Part shown: positions 1 through 3,957 of the stretch, in pieces
How positions within the stretch are numbered: position 1 is the first letter of the stretch
Layout: each line of letters starts with the position of its first letter
Source: Parcubacteria group bacterium
GTDB lineage: Bacteria; Patescibacteriota; Minisyncoccia; JACQLN01
DNA length: 5,592 nucleotides
Direction: 5' to 3'
NCBI GenBank assembly: GCA_016204035.1
Contig: JACQLN010000051.1
Span: forward strand, 1 to 5,592
The notes under the pieces: generated by a model
Databases searched by the model: none
Seen by the model: the letters and a program-made list of their open reading frames with translations, nothing else
What the model was told of the DNA's origin: nothing
Program-made: the position numbers and the translations under genes

Positions 1-44
1 ATTTAGACCGTAACCACAAGCCGGAGAGATGGGCTGGCCGCGAT

Positions 45-608
45 TTGGACGCAACCAAAGACGAGGCCATCCTAGCCGCCTCTTTACGAAACCCCAACCT
101 GTTTGGGGTTTTAGTGGATAGATACCAAGACGCTTTTATGCGCTCGGCGACTCGGGTGGTCAGGACCCGCGAAGACGCCGAAGACATTGTTCAGGAAACT
201 TTCGCCAAGATTTATAAAAACGCCAAGAAGTTCAAAAAAAGGGAAGGCGTAGAGTTCAAAAGCTGGGCTTATAAAGTTTTGGTCAACACCTCGTACACTT
301 TTTACCAAAGAATAAAAAAGAAACAGGCGGTTTCCATGGAGTTTTTTGAAACCTACAAATACGACATTATAGACGAAAAAGACAATCTTAAAACCGACCT
401 GGAAACCAAAGAGATAATCGCGAAGGTTCTATTAGAGTTACCAGAGGAACTTAAAAGGATAGTTGAGTTGCACTATTTGCAGGATCAGTCTTACGAAACA
501 ATATCTAAAAGGGAAAAACTGACCATTCCCGCCATAAAAATGAGGTTGTTTAGGGGCAGGAAACTGATGAAAAAGGCCTTGGATAACGTCGACGATAATA
601 ATTTATAA
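45..608 (+). CDS. ECF-type RNA polymerase sigma-70 factor
   Basis: An alternative sigma factor that would direct RNA polymerase to a specific promoter set. At 187 residues it has the two-domain size of ECF (group 4) sigmas. Sigma2 covers about residues 18-93: DAEDIVQETFAKIY (44-57) matches region 2.1-2.2, and FKSWAYKVLVNTSYTFYQR (71-89) is the region 2.3-2.4 DNA-melting helix. A charged linker (about 95-122) leads to sigma4 (125-180), with LPEELKRIVELHYL and the helix-turn-helix SYETISKREKLTIPAIKMRLFRGRK (149-173, written here in outline). The start is uncertain. TTG at 45 gives a normal ECF N-terminus, but the frame stays open to the left edge and no well-placed SD is visible, so translation may begin outside the window. 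A membrane protein follows after 16 nt, as expected for a sigma/membrane-partner pair. The regulon and signal cannot be read from the sequence. Confidence 0.85.
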   Translation: MDATKDEAILAASLRNPNLFGVLVDRYQDAFMRSATRVVRTREDAEDIVQETFAKIYKNAKKFKKREGVEFKSWAYKVLVNTSYTFYQRIKKKQAVSMEFFETYKYDIIDEKDNLKTDLETKEIIAKVLLELPEELKRIVELHYLQDQSYETISKREKLTIPAIKMRLFRGRKLMKKALDNVDDNNL

Positions 609-624
609 TCAATTATTAAAAACA

Positions 625-978
625 ATGACCAACGCCCAGTTAAAAAGTAAAATAATGCGCCGGGTTTACGCCACTTGGTTGTGGAACCGATCCAAACCGG
701 TGCTTTTTCTACAGTTGCCTTTAATGATTGTTTTTTTGGCGATCCAGCACGAATATGTGGCTTTTAGAGCTGTGGCGTCCAATACCTTAAATTCCTTAAA
801 CAGCCCGAGCAGCGTTTTTAATTACGCCGTTTCCGCTTTTCAAACCGCCGAGCCGCTGGTTGTTTTCTTGGCGGCGGCCATAGGGCTTTTCGCGGTATTA
901 GCCTTAAACAGCATGGCCAGAAATGTGATCGCTTTATCTAAAAAGGAAATCAGTTTGCCGGTGCGGATAGACAAATAG
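625..978 (+). CDS. Small two-helix membrane protein downstream of the sigma factor
   Basis: A 117-residue protein of unknown function. Two hydrophobic segments stand out: about 25-42 (PVLFLQLPLMIVFLAIQH) and about 77-94 (PLVVFLAAAIGLFAVLAL). A polar loop rich in Asn, Ser and Thr (about 48-74) separates them. The N-terminus is basic (KSKIMRR, then WNRSK) and the C-terminus is also basic, which suggests both ends are cytoplasmic. The ATG start lies 16 nt after the sigma stop, with no SD, so translation is probably coupled or leader-independent within one operon. Position next to an ECF sigma makes an anti-sigma or signal-sensing role possible. However, no anti-sigma domain (such as a zinc-binding HxxxCxxC motif) is present, so this is context-based inference only. 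The CDS is probably real: it is collinear, follows the operon and has coherent membrane topology. Confidence 0.72.
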   Translation: MTNAQLKSKIMRRVYATWLWNRSKPVLFLQLPLMIVFLAIQHEYVAFRAVASNTLNSLNSPSSVFNYAVSAFQTAEPLVVFLAAAIGLFAVLALNSMARNVIALSKKEISLPVRIDK

Positions 979-999
979 TTTACACCTAAATCTTGGGTG

Positions 1000-1072
1000 A
1001 TCCCGTTAGAAGTCCGCCCTGCCTAAGAGGCACGGCGTCAGCCGCCTAGGGGCGGCTTACTTCTAACGGGAT
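1000..1072. repeat. 73-nt branched inverted repeat (three-way junction)
   Basis: A perfect 14-bp outer stem is formed by ATCCCGTTAGAAGT (1000-1013) and ACTTCTAACGGGAT (1059-1072). Two hairpins lie inside it. Arm A pairs 1015-1018 with 1034-1037, then after a C-C mismatch pairs TGCCT (1020-1024) with AGGCA (1028-1032). Arm B pairs AGCCGCC (1040-1046) with GGCGGCT (1051-1057) around a four-base loop. In an alternative fold, CCGCCC (1014-1019) pairs with GGGCGG (1050-1055) and lengthens the outer stem. No T-tract follows, so it is not an ordinary terminator. It is either a palindromic repeat element or a structured RNA in the 3' region of the sigma operon. The structure is seen directly; its role is unknown. 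Confidence 0.7.
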
Positions 1073-1090
1073 GATGGTCGATTTTATAAG
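1061..1090 (+). promoter_or_regulatory. Weak candidate promoter upstream of the 1146 gene
   Basis: TATAAG (1085-1090) matches five of six bases of the -10 consensus. The best -35 is TTCTAA (1061-1066) with an 18-nt spacer, which matches only three of six and lies in the right arm of the 73-nt structure. The predicted start near 1097 would put the 1104-1128 terminator inside the leader. That weakens the call, unless the hairpin works as an attenuator. Confidence 0.22.
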
Positions 1091-1103
1091 TTAGGATGAA
1101 GAG

Positions 1104-1128
1104 GCCCCCTTTCCAGGCGGGCTTTTTT
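1104..1128 (+). terminator. Rho-independent terminator after the sigma operon
   Basis: GCCC (1104-1107) pairs with GGGC (1119-1122). After a C-C mismatch, C-G, T-G and T-A pairs continue the stem to a three-base loop. Six T residues follow (1123-1128). It most simply ends transcription of the sigma/membrane-protein operon, 126 nt past its last stop. Because it precedes the 1146 gene it could also attenuate read-through into that gene. Confidence 0.7.
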
Positions 1129-1145
1129 CGTGCTTAAATTAAGCT

Positions 1146-1421
1146 ATGTCTGACGACATTAAAGAATTATTGCGGAAAAATTTGGAGGTTTCGGAGCGCA
1201 CGCTTCAACTGGTGCAAAAAATGCACCGCGCCGTTTTATGGGCCAGATTTTTCGGTTTTCTAAAATGGGTTATCATTATTGGCGGCCTGGCTTGGGGCTA
1301 TTTGGCCATCCAGCCGTTTTTGCAGCAACTGCTTGGCTTCGGCCAGCAAATAGGCGATCTCCAAAAATCTCTGCCTTCATCCGGCGGGCTGGAGGGGATT
1401 TTGAAAAATTTTATTAAGTAG
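1146..1421 (+). CDS. Small single-helix membrane protein, unknown function
   Basis: A 91-residue protein. Residues 1-34 form a charged amphipathic helix with heptad-like Leu/Val spacing (IKELLRKNLEVSERTLQLV), suggesting a cytoplasmic coiled coil. One transmembrane segment follows at about 36-58 (FGFLKWVIIIGGLAWGYLAI and beyond). The Gln- and Gly-rich tail resembles a short amphipathic C-terminus. Small proteins of this build, starting MSDDIKELL..., are to my recollection common hypothetical proteins in Patescibacteria; the function is unknown. The ATG follows a 13-nt palindrome (GCTTAA-A-TTAAGC, 1132-1144) and there is no SD. The TAG stop at 1419-1421 overlaps the first base of the tRNA-Ser gene, and no terminator separates the two, so they are probably co-transcribed. 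Nothing identifies a partner. Confidence 0.75.
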   Translation: MSDDIKELLRKNLEVSERTLQLVQKMHRAVLWARFFGFLKWVIIIGGLAWGYLAIQPFLQQLLGFGQQIGDLQKSLPSSGGLEGILKNFIK

Positions 1422-1507
1422 GAAGGTTGGCAGAGTGGTCTAATGCGCCGCACTCGAAATGCGGTTGGGGAGCAATCCCCTCGGAGGTTCAAATCCTCCA
1501 CCTTCCG
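1421..1507 (+). tRNA. tRNA-Ser(CGA)
   Basis: A complete class II tRNA. The acceptor stem pairs GGAAGGT (1421-1427) with ACCTTCC (1500-1506), and the discriminator is G1507. The anticodon stem is CCGCA/TGCGG around loop CTCGAAA, giving anticodon CGA (1455-1457), which reads UCG. The long serine-type variable arm pairs GGGGA (1467-1471) with TCCCC (1476-1480) over a GCAA loop. The T arm is GGAGG-TTCAAAT-CCTCC (1483-1499). The 3' CCA is not encoded (CTT follows the discriminator), so a CCA-adding enzyme is needed. The 5' end overlaps the upstream stop codon by one base. Confidence 0.97.
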
Positions 1508-1520
1508 CTTTGTATAGATC

Positions 1521-1576
1521 GTGGGTTCGCTTGCCCTTCCGAAGCTTTAGCGAAGGAGGGAATCTCACCCCCACCG
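1521..1576 (+). pseudogene. tRNA 3'-end remnant, interrupted
   Basis: If the 31 nt at 1530-1560 are removed, GTGGGTTCG (1521-1529) joins AATCTCAC (1561-1568). The result is a full T arm: a 5-bp stem with one G-T pair and a TTCGAAT loop. CCCCACC (1569-1575) and G1576 follow, as the 3' half of an acceptor stem plus discriminator would. The next bases repeat the tRNA-Ser context: CCGCTTTG occurs at both 1505-1512 and 1574-1581. No D arm, anticodon arm or 5' acceptor half is present, so it cannot be a working tRNA. It may be left from a lost tandem tRNA or from integration at a tRNA 3' end. Confidence 0.5.
1530..1560. repeat. 31-nt imperfect palindrome inserted in the tRNA remnant
   Basis: The insert interrupts the T loop of the tRNA remnant. 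Its core is nearly self-complementary: CCCTTC (1534-1539) pairs with GAAGGAGGG (1552-1560, with one wobble or bulge), and AAGCTT (1542-1547) lies in the centre. It has the size and build of a small dispersed palindromic element. Whether it recurs elsewhere in the genome cannot be seen here. Confidence 0.45.
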
Positions 1577-1596
1577 CTTTGAACGGGATTGTAATT

Positions 1597-1625
1597 ACGG
1601 CAGGTAATTCCTGCCGTCCATTTTT
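1597..1625 (+). terminator. Probable rho-independent terminator after the tRNA unit
   Basis: A perfect 8-bp stem, ACGGCAGG (1597-1604) with CCTGCCGT (1610-1617), has a five-base loop. CCA and then five T residues (1621-1625) follow. It would end the 1146/tRNA-Ser transcript. The three-base gap before the T-run makes it slightly weaker than a textbook terminator. Confidence 0.6.
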
Positions 1626-1661
1626 ATTAAAATTGGATATTTGAACACTGCAAACCATTAA

Positions 1662-1690
1662 TTGATTTTCATAACTGTTTTTGTTAGGGT
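1662..1690 (+). promoter_or_regulatory. Candidate promoter for the 1733 gene
   Basis: TTGATT (1662-1667) is followed by a 17-nt spacer and TAGGGT (1685-1690). A TG (1682-1683) is placed as in extended -10 promoters. The -10 itself matches only three of six bases. The start would fall near 1697, giving a leader of about 36 nt that contains the SD. Confidence 0.3.
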
Positions 1691-1721
1691 TTTGCCAAGT
1701 GTTGTACCTTAAAACCTAGAC

Positions 1722-1728
1722 AGGAGGT
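1722..1728 (+). promoter_or_regulatory. Strong Shine-Dalgarno deciding a GTG start
   Basis: AGGAGGT is a full match to the anti-SD and lies four bases before GTG at 1733. It fixes the non-ATG start of this gene. It also contrasts with the 625, 1146, 2612, murC and infB starts, which have no recognisable SD. Confidence 0.85.
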
Positions 1729-1732
1729 TGCT

Positions 1733-2497
1733 GTGGAAACACGCGCAGAATTAGTTGATGGTGTAGATACTCTTACGTTACTAGGCCTTCTCGGGAAGGC
1801 CGCCGCCCACAAGGGTTTGAGGATTCAAGCGGGATCTTCGAGCGCCTATTCCGAACCGATTAAAGAATATGTTTTGGACGAAGAATTGCTGGCCGCGCTG
1901 GCCGAAAGCGGGATCAAGCGTCAGGAACGACCCGACTGCAGGAATGAAATTTTTACCCTAGTGGATGAAAATCCCCAGAACAAAGTTCCAGGATGGTCTT
2001 CTAGCAATTATTGGAATTTCAAACTTTTTGAAGGGGACGAACGCAAATTCGATCTTCGGGTAACCTTGTATGTTGGTTTCCAGGTCAGCTTTAAGAAACG
2101 CGGCGTTGTACTTATGCCGCTGGCCAGAGGATCGTTTTTTTCGCCCGCGGATCATCTTCCAAACCTTCGGATGTTTGAGGTGTTGGTTAACGAAAATGAT
2201 GGTGATCTTCCTGTTGTCGCTAAGGAACTAGTGGAAAGCGGTGGAACTATTGTCGTTACCTGGACCGAACTAGGTCTGGGCGATATCCATAAACTTCCCG
2301 ATCTTTTTGAGGAATTTGTGGGTGGAAACGATCTGGTCAACCAGCTTGGCAGAACGGGGAGTGTTTTTGACCCCGCTCCATACCCACACCGTCAACAACC
2401 CCGGGATGAGTTGTTTGTTTTGGAACAGACACAACCGAAGATCTTTCAAATGTGGCGGGCGCAACTCAACGAATATCGCGATCGCCTCATAGTTTGA
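1733..2497 (+). CDS. Soluble protein of unknown function, 254 residues
   Basis: I do not recognise this family. The GTG start is set by a near-perfect SD. There is no signal peptide or membrane segment and only one cysteine (69). The N-terminus (8-60) is predicted helical and Leu/Ala rich. The middle (70-180) alternates charged and beta-like stretches, such as KFDLRVTLYVGFQVSF (105-120), GVVLMPLA (124-131) and GTIVVTWTELGLGDI (171-185). An acidic helix follows (LPDLFEEF, 188-195), and the C-terminus has QPKIFQMWRAQLNEYRDRL (234-252). No nucleotide-binding loop, metal-binding motif or catalytic signature is evident. The gene stands alone, with its own candidate promoter, SD and terminator, and looks like a monocistronic unit. 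It shares this layout with the 3382 gene, though I see no sequence similarity between the two proteins. The coding frame is convincing; the function is unknown. Confidence 0.75.
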   Translation: METRAELVDGVDTLTLLGLLGKAAAHKGLRIQAGSSSAYSEPIKEYVLDEELLAALAESGIKRQERPDCRNEIFTLVDENPQNKVPGWSSSNYWNFKLFEGDERKFDLRVTLYVGFQVSFKKRGVVLMPLARGSFFSPADHLPNLRMFEVLVNENDGDLPVVAKELVESGGTIVVTWTELGLGDIHKLPDLFEEFVGGNDLVNQLGRTGSVFDPAPYPHRQQPRDELFVLEQTQPKIFQMWRAQLNEYRDRLIV

Positions 2498-2516
2498 GTT
2501 ATATATTTTTAGTCAG

Positions 2517-2546
2517 GGGAGCCCGTAAAAGCTGGCTCCCTTTTTT
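2517..2546 (+). terminator. Strong rho-independent terminator
   Basis: GGGAGCC (2517-2523) pairs perfectly with GGCTCCC (2534-2540) over a 10-nt loop, and six T residues follow (2541-2546). It lies 19 nt after the 1733 gene's stop and ends that transcript. Confidence 0.88.
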
Positions 2547-2554
2547 ATAAAAAC

Positions 2555-2583
2555 TTGCCTTTGGCGGGCTTAAGGTCTAGAAT
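2555..2583 (+). promoter_or_regulatory. Promoter of the MazG-like gene
   Basis: TTGCCT (2555-2560) and TAGAAT (2578-2583) are separated by exactly 17 nt, directly after the preceding terminator. Transcription would start near 2590, about 22 nt before ATG 2612. The bases CTAGAATCT around this -10 recur at the candidate infB promoter (5386-5394). An in-frame TTG at 2555 is the -35 box, not a start codon. Confidence 0.6.
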
Positions 2584-2611
2584 CTGGGTATTATTTGTTT
2601 ATCAGCCGAAT

Positions 2612-3298
2612 ATGTACAAATTTTCTTATAATCACAATATTTCGCACCTCCAAGGTTTTGTTGAATCGGTTTATGGTTTGCCCGACAACCGCCTTTATTC
2701 CATATCCGATATTTTATCCAACCAGCAGCGTTTTACCATGCGCGCGCTTAAAGGCATCAGAAAAGGAAATAAAGAAAAATTAAAATATAATTTGCTTATC
2801 GCTTTTTCCTGGCATATTGCCGTGGCCAATCGGCCGCACATTAATCTTGAAGAAAAAGTGTGGCAGAGGTTTCCCATGCTGTGTTCCTATTGCGGTCGGC
2901 GGCCGTGCGAATGCAAAATAATAAAACCAACCACCCGGCCGAAAATTACCAAAAAGGAATCGCTAAAGCCCAAATCCATTAAAGAAACGCAGGAGATGTT
3001 TGAAAAAATATATCCTTCAAAAACAAGAACTCTGGCCGAGGCGGGCGTGCATTTGGCCGAAGAAATGGGCGAGGTCAGCGAGGCCATCCATGTGTTTTTG
3101 GGCGAGCACAAGGAAAAACAATTTTCCGATATCACCGACGAACTGGCTGATTATGTTTCCTGTATTATGGGCGTAGCCAATTCGGCTAAAATTGATCTGG
3201 CCGCTGAACTGGCGTCTTTGTTTTCCAATAATTGCCATGTATGCCACAAAGCGCCGTGCGAGTGTAAATTTTCTTATGTAGCCAAGTTTAGTTCTTAA
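2612..3298 (+). CDS. MazG-type NTP pyrophosphohydrolase with duplicated zinc-ribbon units
   Basis: Residues 138-200 carry an all-alpha MazG/NTP-PPase domain: EEMGE (150-154) and ELAD (177-180) form the EExxE...ExxD magnesium-binding signature. The family cleaves (d)NTPs to the monophosphate and pyrophosphate, usually to remove damaged nucleotides; the substrate here is unknown. Two identical cysteine patterns, CxxC-x4-CxC, occur at C91/94/99/101 and C208/211/216/218 and probably bind zinc. Residues 65-102 align without gaps to 182-219 (constant offset 117, 14 of 38 identical, including VAN and PCECK), so the protein is an internal duplication. In the N-terminal copy the ExxD positions are N60 and I63, so that half looks inactive. 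ATG 2612 is chosen over the in-frame TTG 2555 because the latter is the promoter -35. No SD is present. The gene stands alone. Confidence 0.82.
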   Translation: MYKFSYNHNISHLQGFVESVYGLPDNRLYSISDILSNQQRFTMRALKGIRKGNKEKLKYNLLIAFSWHIAVANRPHINLEEKVWQRFPMLCSYCGRRPCECKIIKPTTRPKITKKESLKPKSIKETQEMFEKIYPSKTRTLAEAGVHLAEEMGEVSEAIHVFLGEHKEKQFSDITDELADYVSCIMGVANSAKIDLAAELASLFSNNCHVCHKAPCECKFSYVAKFSS

Positions 3299-3299
3299 T

Positions 3300-3328
3300 T
3301 TTACAGTTTTATTATTTACTGGTAGTTT
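3300..3328 (+). promoter_or_regulatory. Candidate promoter for the 3382 gene
   Basis: TTTACA (3300-3305) matches the -35 consensus at five of six bases. After 17 nt comes TAGTTT (3323-3328), preceded by TGG as in an extended -10. The -10 matches only three of six bases. The start near 3335 leaves a leader of about 47 nt that includes two GCAGTT copies and the SD. Confidence 0.35.
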
Positions 3329-3367
3329 GTGATAGTTTTCAAATCATGCAGTTTCACGCAGTTCTTT

Positions 3368-3374
3368 AAGGAGG
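3368..3374 (+). promoter_or_regulatory. Strong Shine-Dalgarno of the 3382 gene
   Basis: AAGGAGG lies seven bases before ATG 3382 and sets that start. With 1722-1728 it is one of only two clear SD sites in the window. Confidence 0.85.
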
Positions 3375-3381
3375 CGGTTCA

Positions 3382-3864
3382 ATGGCCACAGCAGTCCGGC
3401 GGAAAGATCCGCAGATCCGATGGTGTTATCCAATCTGGTGCCACCACCACGGCGCCAAGATGCGGGTCAGCCAGTTTGACCAGCAAAATCGTATTTTGAC
3501 CATCAGTGGCAGCGCGGCTAGGGTTACTATTCGGAAAGCATCATTGGTGTACCGGGATGTGGAGGGATGGTTTGTGGATTGGAAAGTTATTCAATTAAGT
3601 CCCTACAGGGTGGGTGCGCGTGGCCGCTCCCAGTTCAACGACGAGGATCTGGCAGCGGCTTTCGGCCTTTCCGAAAATTCCGGGAAGTTTGGCGATTGGC
3701 TTATTGAACAATTTGGCGCCGACTCTGCCGAACAGGGAAAGTACATCAGGTGGAGAAACTTTCTCAACATTCCTTGCCCCGGCACCGGGCAGGATGGCGA
3801 TCCGAACGTTTCCATTCATCTTGACGACGAAATACGAAACGCCGTTCAACAACTTCTTTCATAA
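3382..3864 (+). CDS. Soluble protein of unknown function, 160 residues
   Basis: I do not recognise this family. The ATG is fixed by a strong SD. The N-terminus is basic and has an unusual aromatic, Cys and His cluster (RWCYPIWCHHHGAK, 13-26), with C15, C20 and H21-H23 as possible metal ligands, although no complete zinc-finger pattern is present. Residues 27-72 look beta-rich (MRVSQFDQQNRILTISG, then VEGWFVDWKVIQL). Residues 86-115 resemble a helical region (NDEDLAAAFGL, GDWLIEQFG). C132 lies in a Pro/Gly-rich turn, and the C-terminus is an acidic helix (LDDEIRNAVQQLL, 147-159). No membrane segment or signal peptide is seen. The gene stands between the MazG-like gene and murC, with its own candidate promoter, SD and terminator. 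That layout matches the 1733 gene and suggests independent, efficient expression. The function is unknown. Confidence 0.73.
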   Translation: MATAVRRKDPQIRWCYPIWCHHHGAKMRVSQFDQQNRILTISGSAARVTIRKASLVYRDVEGWFVDWKVIQLSPYRVGARGRSQFNDEDLAAAFGLSENSGKFGDWLIEQFGADSAEQGKYIRWRNFLNIPCPGTGQDGDPNVSIHLDDEIRNAVQQLLS

Positions 3865-3887
3865 AGCGCGCGGTTGTTTCTGCTGGC

Positions 3888-3918
3888 AAGGCCAGTCCGC
3901 CACCCGGACCGGCCTTTT
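3888..3918 (+). terminator. Strong rho-independent terminator before murC
   Basis: AAGGCC (3888-3893) pairs with GGCCTT (3911-3916). After an A-C mismatch, GTCCG (3895-3899) pairs with CGGAC (3905-3909) over a five-base loop. The stem closes into TTTT (3915-3918). It ends the 3382 transcript, so murC needs its own promoter. Confidence 0.85.
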
Positions 3919-3922
3919 CTAA

Positions 3923-3951
3923 TTGATTATAAATTTATCTAGTGAGATAGT
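3923..3951 (+). promoter_or_regulatory. Candidate murC promoter giving a leaderless mRNA
   Basis: TTGATT (3923-3928), a 17-nt spacer and GATAGT (3946-3951, four of six matches). Counting seven bases past the -10 lands on the A of the murC ATG at 3958. No SD precedes that ATG, which fits leaderless initiation. Confidence 0.4.
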
Positions 3952-3957
3952 TATTTT

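Noticed and set aside
29..121. ATG just after GGAGAG near the left edge, a possible start for the sigma gene
   Set aside because: It is in a different frame from the sigma factor and stops after 30 codons.
1096..1137. 13-codon frame (MKRPPFQAGFFRA) over the terminator before the 1146 gene, a possible leader peptide
   Set aside because: There is no SD and no run of regulatory codons, and the terminator is explained by the upstream operon.
1459..1644. Open frames on both strands across the tRNA-Ser and its downstream region
   Set aside because: They overlap a clear structural RNA gene and hairpins, and no coding features support them.
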